DNA of 33,848 nucleotides from JBBKXP01 sp038251315 (GCA_038251315.1 JBBSBK010000029.1:1-33848); one strand, 5' to 3'. Counted from the stretch's first letter, positions 24,809-33,266 are shown. The notes: generated by a model from the letters alone, not told the origin. Numbers and translations: made by a program.

Positions 24809-26410
24809 ATGACACATTTCTCAAAATTCCTGGCTGCGGCCATCGTGACCGGCGCGCTGGGGCTCACTAGCGTCCCCGTGCAGGCCGAAACGCCGCCCGA
24901 CACGCTCATTCAGGCGTGGCAACTCGACGACATCATCTCTCTCGACCCGGCAGAGGTTTTCGAATTCACTGCCTCCGAGATTCTGGGCAACAGTTATCAG
25001 CCTTTGGTCGGCTATGACGTGAACGACGTGTCAGACATCTTCGGCGTGATCGCCGAAAAGTGGGAGGTGTCCGAGGACGGCAAGACATTTACCTTCACCA
25101 TCAAACCAGACCTGCAGTTCGCGTCCGGCAACCCGATCACCGCCGCCGATCCGGTCTATTCGATCCAACGGGCGGTCAAGCTGGACAAGTCGCCGGCGTT
25201 CATTTTGACCCAATTCGGCCTGACCGCCGACAACGTCGACCAGATGGTGCGTCAAACCGGCGACATGACCTTCGAGCTTGAGATGGACAAGGCCTATGCC
25301 CCGACCCTTCTGCTTTATTGCCTGACGGCGACAGTGGGCTTCGTCGTTGACAAGGAACTGGTGGTTAGCCACGAAGTCGACGGCGATTTTGGCTATGAAT
25401 GGCTCAAGACGAACTACGCGGGTTCCGGCCCCTTCACCATCCGCGAATGGCGCGCGAACGACGTTGTGGTGATGGAACGGAACGACAATTTCAGCGGAGA
25501 CGCCCCGGCGATGGCCCGCGCGATCTATCGCCACATTCCCGAAGGATCGACGCAGCGCCTGCTCTTGGAACAGGGCGACATCGACATCGCCCGCAACCTT
25601 GGCGCCGAAGAGATCGTCGCATTGGCGGACAACCCCGACCTCAAGATCGAGGACGGCATCAAGGGGTCGATCTACTACATGGGTCTGAACCAGAAGAGCG
25701 AATTCCTGTCCAATCCGTTGGTCGCCGAGGCGATGAAATATCTGGTTGATTACCAGACCATCGCGGACACCATCATGAACGGCAAGGTCAAGGTCCATCA
25801 GGCGTTCCTGCCCGAAGGCTTTCTTGGCGCGCTGGACGACAACCCGTATAGCCTTGACGTGGAGAAGGCCAAAGCCCTGCTGGCCGAGGCGGGGTATCCG
25901 GACGGGTTCACTGTGACGATGGACACGCGCAACACGCCGGAAATCACCGCGATCGCGGAAGCGATCCAGCAGACGATGGCGCAGGCCGGGATCATGCTGG
26001 AACTGATCCCCGGCGACGGCCAGCAGACGCTGACCAAATATCGCGCCCGCAGCCATGACATCTATATTGGCCGTTGGGGCCCTGACTATCAGGATCCGCA
26101 CACCAACGCCGACACCTTCGCGCGCAACCCCGACAACAGCGACGACGCAGCGTCCAAGCCGCTGGCCTGGCGCAACGCCTGGGATATCCCCGAAATGACG
26201 GCAGCGGCTGACGCCGCTGTGCTGGAAAAAGACGCGGGCACCCGGGCCGAGATGTATCTGGCGCTGCAAAGAGAGCATCAGCAGGTGTCGCCCTTTGTCA
26301 TCATGTTCCAGGAAATCGAGGTTCTGGGCATCCGCAACAACGTGAACGGCTTTATCATCGGGCCATCGTTCAACGATAACTCCTTCCGCAATGTGACCAA
26401 AACGGAATGA
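24809..26410 (+). CDS. Peptide ABC transporter substrate-binding protein (SBP family 5), second system
   Basis: A 533-residue periplasmic binding protein. The Sec signal peptide MTHFSKFLAAAIVTGALGLT runs to VPVQA-ETPP. Typical family stretches follow: SLDPAEVFEFTASEILGNSY, VIAEKWEVSEDGKTFTFTI, GSGPFTIREWRANDVVVMER, IYYMGLNQKSEFLSNPLV and LLAEAGYPDGFTVTMDTRNT. ATG 24809 has GGAG six bases upstream; ATG 24797 is in frame but less well placed. It is clearly different from the binding protein at 10624, so the second transporter should see a different set of peptides. It heads a fully overlapping operon ending in a dipeptidase. Confidence 0.9.
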   Translation: MTHFSKFLAAAIVTGALGLTSVPVQAETPPDTLIQAWQLDDIISLDPAEVFEFTASEILGNSYQPLVGYDVNDVSDIFGVIAEKWEVSEDGKTFTFTIKPDLQFASGNPITAADPVYSIQRAVKLDKSPAFILTQFGLTADNVDQMVRQTGDMTFELEMDKAYAPTLLLYCLTATVGFVVDKELVVSHEVDGDFGYEWLKTNYAGSGPFTIREWRANDVVVMERNDNFSGDAPAMARAIYRHIPEGSTQRLLLEQGDIDIARNLGAEEIVALADNPDLKIEDGIKGSIYYMGLNQKSEFLSNPLVAEAMKYLVDYQTIADTIMNGKVKVHQAFLPEGFLGALDDNPYSLDVEKAKALLAEAGYPDGFTVTMDTRNTPEITAIAEAIQQTMAQAGIMLELIPGDGQQTLTKYRARSHDIYIGRWGPDYQDPHTNADTFARNPDNSDDAASKPLAWRNAWDIPEMTAAADAAVLEKDAGTRAEMYLALQREHQQVSPFVIMFQEIEVLGIRNNVNGFIIGPSFNDNSFRNVTKTE

Positions 26411-27471
26411 GCGTTTCGCCGGCCAACGAGGGAGGGCGCTGGCGCGCCCTTCCCATCCTTGGTCTGAAGGCGGGAAAACTGATCGCTACCGTCGCGGTGA
26501 CCTTTCTGGGCCTTTTGGTTGTGACTTTCCTGATCGGTCGCGTCGTGCCCGTCGATCCGGTGCTGGCTGTTGTTGGCGACCGGGCGTCAAAGTCGACCTA
26601 CGATGCCGCCTATATTGCTCTTGGGCTTGATAAACCGCTTTATCAGCAATTCTTCATCTATCTGAAACAGGCGCTATCCGGCGATCTGGGCGTATCCGTC
26701 CTCACCAAGAAACCGATCATCGAGGATATCGCCCGTGTCTTTCCCGCCACGCTTGAACTTGCGACCGCGGGCATCATCCTTGGCACCCTGTTCGGGGTGC
26801 CGCTGGGGGTCTGGGGGGCGGTCAGGCAAGGCAGGCTGCCCGATCAGGTGATCCGCGTCGTGGGCCTTGTGGGATATTCCGCACCGATCTTCTGGCTTGG
26901 TCTGCTGGGGCTGCTGGTGTTTTATGCCAAGCTTCAATGGGTCGCGGGGCCGGGGCGTATCGACATTGCCTATGAATATACGGTCACGCAGACCACCGGG
27001 CTGCTGTTGATCGACACTGCGATGCAGGGCGAATGGGGTGCCTTCCGCAACGTGCTTGCCCATCTGGCGCTGCCGGCCACACTGCTGGGCTATTTTTCGA
27101 TGGCCTATATCAGCCGCATGACGCGGTCATTCATGCTGGCCGAACTGGGTCAGGAATATATCATCACGGCCCGCGTCAAAGGCGTGGCCGAATGGCGCAT
27201 CATCTGGGTTCACGCCCTGCGCAATGCCGCCGTGCCGCTGGTTACCGTGATCGCCCTGTCCTACGCTGGACTGCTGGAAGGGTCCGTGCTGACCGAGACG
27301 GTCTTTGCATGGCCCGGCCTTGGCCAATACCTGACCAATAGCCTGCAAAACGCCGACATGAATGCAGTGCTGGGCGGCACGCTGGTCATCGGCATCATCT
27401 TCGTGGGGCTGAACCTGTTGTCCGATCTGCTTTACACCGTACTGGACCCGCGCGTCAGGCGACGTTCATGA
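26407..27471 (+). CDS. Peptide ABC transporter permease, DppB type, second system
   Basis: A 354-residue permease. The N-terminal helix (LIATVAVTFLGLLVVTFLIG) is followed by VVPVDPVLAVVGDRAS, and the first periplasmic region ends in LSGDLGVSVLTKKPI, as is usual for DppB. The EAA loop reads GQEYIITARVKGVAEWRIIW, then VHALRNAAVP. The protein ends LLYTVLDPRVRRRS. Its start overlaps the binding-protein stop by 4 bases (ATGA), and its stop overlaps the next gene in the same way. Here the order is DppB then DppC, the usual arrangement, unlike the first system. Confidence 0.9.
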   Translation: MSVSPANEGGRWRALPILGLKAGKLIATVAVTFLGLLVVTFLIGRVVPVDPVLAVVGDRASKSTYDAAYIALGLDKPLYQQFFIYLKQALSGDLGVSVLTKKPIIEDIARVFPATLELATAGIILGTLFGVPLGVWGAVRQGRLPDQVIRVVGLVGYSAPIFWLGLLGLLVFYAKLQWVAGPGRIDIAYEYTVTQTTGLLLIDTAMQGEWGAFRNVLAHLALPATLLGYFSMAYISRMTRSFMLAELGQEYIITARVKGVAEWRIIWVHALRNAAVPLVTVIALSYAGLLEGSVLTETVFAWPGLGQYLTNSLQNADMNAVLGGTLVIGIIFVGLNLLSDLLYTVLDPRVRRRS

Positions 27472-28379
27472 GCGACGTGTCGACCCGCGACTGGCTGCTC
27501 AGCGATCGGCCCGCATCCCGGCGTCAGGCCCGTCTGGGGCAAGCCTATCGCACGTGGTCGCAACTGCGCCGCAACAAATTGGCGATGGTCGGGCTCGGCA
27601 TTGTCGTGGTGCTCATCGTGATGGCGATTTTCGCCAACGTCATTGCCCCCGACGACCCGATCCGCGGTGGCGACCTGCGGACGATGCGTCTGCTGCCCCC
27701 CTCGTGGTCGCACCTGATGGGCACCGACGATCAGGCCCGCGATATCTTCAGCCGGATCGTGCATGGCTCGCGGCTGACCCTTATGGTGGTCGCCATGGTG
27801 GCCGTGATCGCCACGCCGATCGGTTTGGCCGTCGGCACCACTGCGGGGTATTTCGGCGGCTGGGTCGATGTGGTCCTGATGCGGACGACCGACATCTTCC
27901 TCGCGTTTCCGCGCCTTATCCTGGCGCTGGCCTTTGTCGCTGCTTTGGGGCCGGGGATCGAAAATGCGATCATCGCCATCGCGATCACCAGCTGGCCGCC
28001 CTACGCCCGTCTGGCAAGGGCCGAGACGCTGCAGATCCGCGACGCCGATTATATCGCCGCGATCCGCCTGCAAGGCGCAGGGCGGGCGCGGATCATCTGG
28101 GGGCATATCGTGCCGCTGTGCCTCAGTTCTGTCATCGTGCGGGTGACACTGGACATGGCAGGGATCATTCTGACCGCCGCCGGCTTGGGTTTTCTCGGCC
28201 TTGGGGCGCAGCCGCCGCAGCCCGAATGGGGCGCCATGATCGCCGCAGGCCGTCGCTTCATGATCGACTTCTGGTGGGTCGCCACGATGCCCGGCATCGC
28301 GATCTTTGTTGTGTCACTGGGCTTTAACCTGCTGGGCGACGGTCTGCGCGACGTACTGGACCCCAAGGGCGAGACATGA
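27468..28379 (+). CDS. Peptide ABC transporter permease, DppC type, second system
   Basis: A 303-residue permease. The cytoplasmic tail TWSQLRRNKLAMVGLGIVVV leads into helix 1. The DppC hallmark HLMGTDDQARDIFSRIVHGS opens the transport domain. The EAA loop is DADYIAAIRLQGAGRARIIW, then GHIVPLC. Near the end LGLGAQPPQPEWGAMIAAGR and GDGLRDVLDPKGET are standard for the family. ATGA overlaps link it to both neighbours. It pairs with the preceding DppB-type protein to form the channel. Confidence 0.91.
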   Translation: MSDVSTRDWLLSDRPASRRQARLGQAYRTWSQLRRNKLAMVGLGIVVVLIVMAIFANVIAPDDPIRGGDLRTMRLLPPSWSHLMGTDDQARDIFSRIVHGSRLTLMVVAMVAVIATPIGLAVGTTAGYFGGWVDVVLMRTTDIFLAFPRLILALAFVAALGPGIENAIIAIAITSWPPYARLARAETLQIRDADYIAAIRLQGAGRARIIWGHIVPLCLSSVIVRVTLDMAGIILTAAGLGFLGLGAQPPQPEWGAMIAAGRRFMIDFWWVATMPGIAIFVVSLGFNLLGDGLRDVLDPKGET

Positions 28380-29209
28380 CCGACTTGCTGCAGGTCGCGG
28401 GCCTGAACGTGTCCTTCCCGTCCCGCGACGGCCCGGTTCGCGTCGTGCGCGATGTCACCTTCAACCTGGGCCGCGAACGGCTGGGCATCGTGGGCGAAAG
28501 CGGGTCCGGCAAAAGTCAGACCGGCCGCGCCATCCTTGGCCTGACACCCGGCAGCGGCACGATGACGGCCGACCGCCTGACGTTTGACGGGATCGACCTG
28601 CGTCAGGCGTCGGTCAAGACGTGGCGGACTTTGCGGGGTCCGCGCATGAGCATGATCATGCAGGACCCGAAATATTCCCTGAATCCCGTCATGAAGGTCG
28701 GCCTTCAGATCGTCGAAGCCTACCGCCGCCGTGGTGACGCCACCCGCGCCGATGGTCGCGACCGGGCTATTGCCATGCTCGAAGCGGTGCAGATCCGTGA
28801 TCCCGAGCGTGTCTTCAGGGCCTATCCGCACGAACTTTCGGGCGGCATGGGGCAACGGGCGATGATCGCGATGATGCTGATCGCAGAACCCGATCTTTTG
28901 ATCGCCGACGAGGTGACTTCGGCGCTGGATGTCACGGTTCAACTGGACGTGCTGCGGATCCTTGACGATTTGGTGCGCGACCGCGGTATGGGCCTGATCT
29001 TTATCAGCCATGACCTGCGGCTGGTGTCGTCGTTCTGCGACCGGGTGCTGGTCATGTACGCCGGCCGCGTGGTCGAAGAGATCGCCGCCAGCGACCTGCA
29101 CCACGCGCAACACCCCTATACCCAAGGCCTGCTGAACTGCCTGCCGCAGATAGACGGTGCCCGCGGTCCGCTGCAAACCCTGACTCGCGACACGGCGTGG
29201 CTGGCATGA
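28376..29209 (+). CDS. Peptide ABC transporter ATP-binding protein, DppD type, second system
   Basis: A 277-residue ATPase with Walker A GESGSGKS, Q-loop MIMQDPKYSLNP, signature LSGGMGQR, Walker B LLIADEVTSALD and switch ISHD. In Walker B the usual DEP reads DEV, a tolerated variant. Compared with the DppD of the first system (332 residues), it lacks the long cysteine-rich C-terminal extension and ends in TLTRDTAWLA soon after the HPYTQGLLNCLP segment. It overlaps the genes on both sides by 4 bases. Confidence 0.9.
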   Translation: MTDLLQVAGLNVSFPSRDGPVRVVRDVTFNLGRERLGIVGESGSGKSQTGRAILGLTPGSGTMTADRLTFDGIDLRQASVKTWRTLRGPRMSMIMQDPKYSLNPVMKVGLQIVEAYRRRGDATRADGRDRAIAMLEAVQIRDPERVFRAYPHELSGGMGQRAMIAMMLIAEPDLLIADEVTSALDVTVQLDVLRILDDLVRDRGMGLIFISHDLRLVSSFCDRVLVMYAGRVVEEIAASDLHHAQHPYTQGLLNCLPQIDGARGPLQTLTRDTAWLA

Positions 29210-29964
29210 GCGCGCTGATCGAAGTCCGCAATCTGGCCGTGACCTTTGGGTCGGGCAGGAGCCACGTGCAGGCAGTGCGCAATGTGAGCTTTGATGTGGC
29301 GCAAGGCCAAAGCTTTGGGCTCGTTGGCGAAAGCGGGTCCGGCAAATCCACCATCCTGCGCGCCATCTGCGGGTTGGCCCCGATCAGTGCGGGCACCGTT
29401 CACATCGGCGGCCAGCCTGTCAGGTCGCCCCGCGATCCGGCGTTCTATCGTCAGGTGCAGATGGTGTTTCAGGATCCCTACGGATCGATCCATCCGCGCC
29501 ATACCATCGACCGCGTGCTGTCAGAGCCACTGGCGATCCACGGATTCAAGGATGCCGAGGCGCGGATCGAAAAGGCGCTGCAGGACGTCGGGCTTGGTCA
29601 CGGCTTCCGCTTCCGCTATCCGCACCAGCTTTCGGGCGGGCAGCGCCAGCGCGTCGCCATTGCGCGGGCCCTCATTCTCGAACCGCAGATCCTGTTGCTG
29701 GACGAACCGACCTCGGCGCTTGACGCCTCCATCCAGGCCGAAGTTCTGAACCTGCTGGATGCCCTGCGCGTCGAAAAAAAGCTGACGTATCTGCTGGTCA
29801 GCCACGACCTCGCCGTCGTCGCGCATATGTGCGATCAATTATTGATCATGCAGTACGGCACCAAGGTCGAAGAGTTGACCCGCGACGCCTTGCAACGCCG
29901 CGCCGCGACCCAGCGCTATACACAACAACTTCTAGTTGCCAGCGAAGGTTTCAAAGGCCCATGA
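29206..29964 (+). CDS. Peptide ABC transporter ATP-binding protein, DppF type, second system
   Basis: A 252-residue ATPase. Walker A GESGSGKST is at about residues 42-50, Q-loop MVFQDPYGSIHP, signature LSGGQRQRVAIARA, Walker B ILLLDEPTSALD and H-loop VSHD. It is short: the C-terminal oligopeptide extension is reduced to RYTQQLLVASEGFKGP. ATG 29206 overlaps the previous stop; the reading can be extended three codons upstream, but only inside the preceding gene. The stop overlaps the start of the dipeptidase gene (ATGA), so the import machinery and the peptidase are co-translated. Confidence 0.9.
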   Translation: MSALIEVRNLAVTFGSGRSHVQAVRNVSFDVAQGQSFGLVGESGSGKSTILRAICGLAPISAGTVHIGGQPVRSPRDPAFYRQVQMVFQDPYGSIHPRHTIDRVLSEPLAIHGFKDAEARIEKALQDVGLGHGFRFRYPHQLSGGQRQRVAIARALILEPQILLLDEPTSALDASIQAEVLNLLDALRVEKKLTYLLVSHDLAVVAHMCDQLLIMQYGTKVEELTRDALQRRAATQRYTQQLLVASEGFKGP

Positions 29965-31022
29965 CCGATGCACCGATGATCTTTGACGGTCACAACGATT
30001 TCCTGCTTCGCCTGCTGCGTGATCCCGTCCACCGCGAACAGACATGGCTTACCGATACCGGCATGGGCCACATTGACCTGCCCCGGATGACGCGGGGTGG
30101 CTTTGGCGGCGGGTTCTTTGCAATCTACATTTCCTCGCCAAAGCAGCCCGTCGACATGGATGATCTGATGGCGCATCCGCCCTACAGCGTCCCGCTGACC
30201 GACCTGATCGATCATCGGACGGCCCAGCCGGTCGCGTTGGCCATGGCAGGTCATCTGCAGTGGATGGAGCGGGCCTCAGAGGGAAAATTCCGCATCTGCC
30301 ACACCGTCGCAGAGCTGCGCGACTGTCAGTCTCGGGGGATCATTTCCGCGATCATGCATCTTGAGGGTGCCGAGCCGATCGCCGAAGACCTCGACGCCCT
30401 GTATCTTTTCCACGACATGGGATTGCGGTCGCTGGGCCCGGTCTGGAGCCGGCCCACCGTCTTTGGCCACGGCGTGCCCTTTGCCTTTCCATCATCGCCG
30501 GATACCGGCCCGGGCCTTACCGCCGCGGGCAAGGCTCTGGTACGGTTATGCAATGAACTTGGTATCATGCTGGACTTGTCGCACCTGAACGAAGCGGGTT
30601 TCAACGACATCGCCGCCTTGTCTGACGCGCCACTGGTCGCCACCCACTCCAACGCCCATGCGGTGACACCCTCGGCCCGCAACCTCACTGACCGGCAGTT
30701 GGCCGTGATTCGCGATACCGGGGGCATGGTCGGGCTGAACTTTGCCACGGGATTCCTCAATCCCGATGGGGCCAAAGCCGTCGACCGTGGTTTCGACCCG
30801 ATGCTGCGCCACCTTGATCACCTCATATCCCATCTCGGCGAGGACCACGTCGGCTTTGGGTCCGACTTCGATGGTACTCAGGTTGCGACCGCCTTGGGCG
30901 ACGCTGCGGGACTTGGGTCACTCCGACAGGCGCTATCGGTCCACGGCTACGACGACGCGCTGATGGTCAAGCTGTGCCACGCAAACTGGTTCAGTGTACT
31001 GGGCCGGACCTGGCAAAACTGA
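29961..31022 (+). CDS. M19 membrane-dipeptidase-family zinc dipeptidase
   Basis: A 353-residue renal-dipeptidase-type enzyme. The dinuclear zinc ligands are all in place: H11 and D13 (FDGHNDF), E135 (MHLEGAEP), H208 (LDLSHLNE) and H229 (VATHSNAH). The GSDFDG motif is at about residue 300. There is no signal peptide, so it should act in the cytoplasm on dipeptides brought in by the upstream transporter. Some members also cleave D-amino-acid-containing dipeptides or beta-lactam-like bonds. ATG 29961 overlaps the ATPase stop, and it is the last gene of the operon; no clear intrinsic terminator follows. Confidence 0.9.
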   Translation: MTDAPMIFDGHNDFLLRLLRDPVHREQTWLTDTGMGHIDLPRMTRGGFGGGFFAIYISSPKQPVDMDDLMAHPPYSVPLTDLIDHRTAQPVALAMAGHLQWMERASEGKFRICHTVAELRDCQSRGIISAIMHLEGAEPIAEDLDALYLFHDMGLRSLGPVWSRPTVFGHGVPFAFPSSPDTGPGLTAAGKALVRLCNELGIMLDLSHLNEAGFNDIAALSDAPLVATHSNAHAVTPSARNLTDRQLAVIRDTGGMVGLNFATGFLNPDGAKAVDRGFDPMLRHLDHLISHLGEDHVGFGSDFDGTQVATALGDAAGLGSLRQALSVHGYDDALMVKLCHANWFSVLGRTWQN

Positions 31023-31274
31023 TCACGGCTGCCAACCAGCCCCGAAAAGCTGCCGACCTCCGCGACGTCTGACGTCAGCGCCCGTACGCCCAAACAGGAT
31101 ATTTGGATTGGTGGGAATTCTTGGGTCCGCCCACCCATTGTGTGCAATCGTCTGCCCAGAAAGACGAGCCACAAACGGCGCCAATGCCGCGGAGCGGCTC
31201 AGTGCGTCCGAAAAATTCGACGTGGTTCGAGCCGGACTGCACAGATCATGACCCGCCATTCGCAAACGCAACTC
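31023..31274. other. Gene-free stretch after the dipeptidase operon
   Basis: No gene can be supported. A minus-strand open frame across most of it has unusual composition and no recognisable motif. Base composition is more even than in the flanking operon, which suggests that the accessory tail of the window begins here. Confidence 0.4.
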
Positions 31275-31551
31275 TCATTCCACAGCGCGGACAAACCACC
31301 CATACTCCTCACACTTCACTTGCCTCGACGAACACCCGGACCCGCTCGGCATCCAAACACCGGAAATACACCTGCACGTCGGCGATGTAGGTCTCGAAGT
31401 CAGCCCGGATCAGATCCTCGTAGGCCCGCATGTCGTCTAGGGACTGCGGCAGGAAGGGCCGCTCAGGTGGGATGCAGGCGGCGGCCGCAGACCCGGCCGC
31501 ACCTGCGATCAGGATCATTAGCACAAGGAGTGTGTTGCGCGCACGAGGCAT
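31275..31551 (-). CDS. Small exported protein of unknown function, possibly frameshifted near its end
   Basis: ATG 31551 opens an 80-residue frame to the stop at 31309. It has a signal peptide (MPRARNTLLVLMILIAGAAG, cut near SAAAA-CIPP) and a short mature part with PERPFLPQSLDDMRAYEDLI and YIADVQVYFRCLDAERVRVF. Two cysteines could form a disulfide, or the first could be lipidated, although no good lipobox is visible. After the stop, a neighbouring frame continues EEYGWFVRAVE to a stop at 31275-31277. This would fit the natural end of such a protein if two bases had been lost near 31310. I give the full possible extent. The function is unknown. Confidence 0.5.
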
Positions 31552-31649
31552 GTGCAGGGCAAAACGCCTTTGTCGTCTTTAAGATTGCAGTCTGTCGGGT
31601 ATCACCGTTATCGGAGCAAGGCGGGTTTCGTCAAGTCTATTTAATTGTT

Positions 31650-31678
31650 TTGATATCGTTAATGTTTTTTTGTATCTT
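31650..31678 (+). promoter_or_regulatory. Likely sigma-70-type promoter in an AT-rich patch
   Basis: TTGATA (31650-31655) and TATCTT (31673-31678) are spaced by 17 bases. They lie in the most AT-rich stretch of the window (about 31636-31680), some 65 bases upstream of the small unknown gene that starts at 31743. Confidence 0.45.
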
Positions 31679-31742
31679 CCGTGGTGTTGCGACCTTATGG
31701 GACTGATGCTGCATCTCAGCCAGAAGGACCAAAGGGAAGGCC

Positions 31743-32102
31743 ATGATAGAAGAAGCCCCGAATGTGATTACAGAAGACGGATTGCGCGGCCTCCTCACTG
31801 AGGGCTACCTTGTCGAGGTGGTCTGCAAAGAAGCGGCCGAGAAACGCCACAACAGCTGGTACGGCACCTGGGTCGTGCGCGCCGTCCATGCGGACGGACG
31901 CGACGACAAGATGCTCGTCACCAGCCGCAACTATCTCAAGGTGCGCGAGTTCAAGACCATCGTCGGCCTTGTCAGCTTTCTCGCTGACATGGGCTGCAAG
32001 ACCGCCAGCCTCCCGCTCCAAGAGGGGGGACGAGAACGTCACGCCGCCCCGGGACGAATCCTCACACCTCCCACCGGCCCGGCTCTGGTCAAGGACGACT
32101 GA
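31743..32102 (+). CDS. Small protein of unknown function
   Basis: A 119-residue soluble protein from ATG 31743, with a strong ribosome site (AAGGGAAGG). I do not recognise the family. The first about 95 residues look well made, with a possible alpha/beta fold: NVITEDGLRGLLTEGYLVEV, HNSWYGTWVVRAVHADGRDD, MLVTSRNYLKVREFKTIVGL, VSFLADMGCKTASLPLQEGG. The tail RERHAAPGRILTPPTGPALV is low in structure. A run of six G at about 32024-32029 precedes this change, and with one G fewer the frame would read DENVTPPRDESSHLPPA instead, so a run-length frameshift is possible. It stands beside mobile elements and may belong to accessory DNA. Confidence 0.6.
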   Translation: MIEEAPNVITEDGLRGLLTEGYLVEVVCKEAAEKRHNSWYGTWVVRAVHADGRDDKMLVTSRNYLKVREFKTIVGLVSFLADMGCKTASLPLQEGGRERHAAPGRILTPPTGPALVKDD

Positions 32103-32164
32103 CCGCGCGATTGCGAACCGCCCCGTCTTTACCGGAGGGCAAAACGCACGGAGAGTTGCCCGTT

Positions 32165-32350
32165 ATGGAACAGAATCAGAAGAAGACCTCGAAGCCGTAT
32201 TCCCCCGAGTTCCGCGAACGTGCGGTGCGGCTGCTTATGGAACACCGCGACGAATATCAGAGCGAAGCTGCGGCGCTGACGGCGACCGCAGTCAAATTGG
32301 GTTGTTCGCCGGACAGCCGATCCGTTTTGGGCCCGTCAGGTAAAGTGTGA
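32165..32350 (+). pseudogene. IS3-family transposase orfA, 5' stump
   Basis: ATG 32165 opens KPYSPEFRERAVRLLMEHRD and EYQSEAAALTATAVKLGCSPDS, the helix-turn-helix N-terminus of IS3-family OrfA. The match ends abruptly at about 32318, where LRVW should follow, and the frame then drifts through unrelated sequence to a TGA. No orfB is visible after the IS1111-type element, so this is a remnant and not merely an interrupted copy. About 100 bases of unexplained sequence (32319-32415) separate it from the next element. Confidence 0.78.
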
Positions 32351-32421
32351 TGGCGGCGAACGGCCAGGGCCTACCAGCGCCGAGAGGGCGCGGAGCGCGC
32401 CATTGTCCGCCATTGATGGAG

Positions 32422-32498
32422 TGGATGGCTCCTGCTCCCGGCGTCGCGATGCGCCATAGTTGGGTTGTCGAAAAGACCCCAAGCAAAGGAGCCATCCA
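32422..32498 (+). repeat. Left terminal repeat pairing with the transposase ribosome-binding site
   Basis: TGGATGGCTCCT (32422-32433) has a perfect 12-base inverted partner, AGGAGCCATCCA (32487-32498). The partner contains the transposase Shine-Dalgarno and the A of its ATG. A transcript from outside the element would fold into a 12-bp stem with a 53-base loop and hide the start site; a transcript starting inside the loop would not. Confidence 0.65.
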
Positions 32499-32717
32499 TG
32501 GAAAAGATTAGCACAATCGGCCTCGACCTGGCCAAGTCTGTTTTTCAGGTGCATGCGGTTGATGAGGCGGGGCGGGTCGTTCTTCGCCGGCAGATCAAGC
32601 GTGCTCAGCTTCTCGCGTTCTTCGCCGCTCTGAGCCCCTGCCTGGTCGGTATGGAGGCCTGTTCCGGCGCGCATTTCTGGGCGCGGGAACTGGGCAAGCT
32701 CGGGCATGACGCCCGTC

Positions 32718-32743
32718 TGATGCCACCGTCTGATGCCACCGTC
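32718..32743 (+). repeat. 13-base tandem duplication in the transposase
   Basis: TGATGCCACCGTC is present twice in direct succession (32718-32730 and 32731-32743). Removing one copy restores the family reading RLMPPSFVKPYVKRGKTDAA. Confidence 0.9.
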
Positions 32744-32830
32744 CTTTGTGAAGCCCTATGTCAAGCGCGGCAAGACTGATGCGGCTGATGCCGAGGCCAT
32801 CTGCGAAGCCGTCACGCGGCCGAACATGCG

Positions 32831-32861
32831 CGTCACGCCGGAGGCGTGCCTTCGGCACGAC
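32831..32861 (+). repeat. 31-base double-palindrome element, copy 1
   Basis: Arms CGTCACGCC, GGCGTGC and GCACGAC are separated by GGA and CTTCG. CACGCC/GGCGTG and CGTGCC/GGCACG can each form a 6-bp hairpin, but they share bases, so only one forms at a time. It interrupts the transposase and shifts its frame. Confidence 0.75.
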
Positions 32862-33266
32862 GCCGGTGAAGACAGAAGAGCAGCAATCAGTTCTGATGAT
32901 GCACCGGGCGCGGGATTTTCTGGTGCGACAGCTGACGCAAGTCAGCAATTCCCTGCGGGCCCATCTCGGGGAATTCGGCCTGGTTGTTCCGAAAGGTGTG
33001 CAGAACATCGAACGGCTTGTGGCGTTGGCCGAAGCCGTGGGCTTGCCCGCCAATGCCCTCAACTCGGTCCGGCTCTTGGCCGAACAGTTCCGCGATACCA
33101 AGGTCAAGATCGAAGATGTTACTGCTGAGATCAGCAGCGCCTCGGACACCGATTCGACCGCGCGCCGCCTGAAGACGATTCCCGGCATCGGCCCGATCAC
33201 CTCCAGCGTTCTGGCGGCCACTTTGCCGGATGCTTCCGGCTTCGAGACCGCGCGTGATCTTGCGGT

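Noticed and set aside
25031..26278. Long open frame (415 codons) on the minus strand opposite the second binding protein
   Set aside because: Antisense shadow; no motif, no ribosome site, while the plus strand has a full binding protein with a signal peptide.
31023..31271. Minus-strand open frame of 82 codons after the dipeptidase
   Set aside because: Odd composition, no ribosome site, no recognisable motif.
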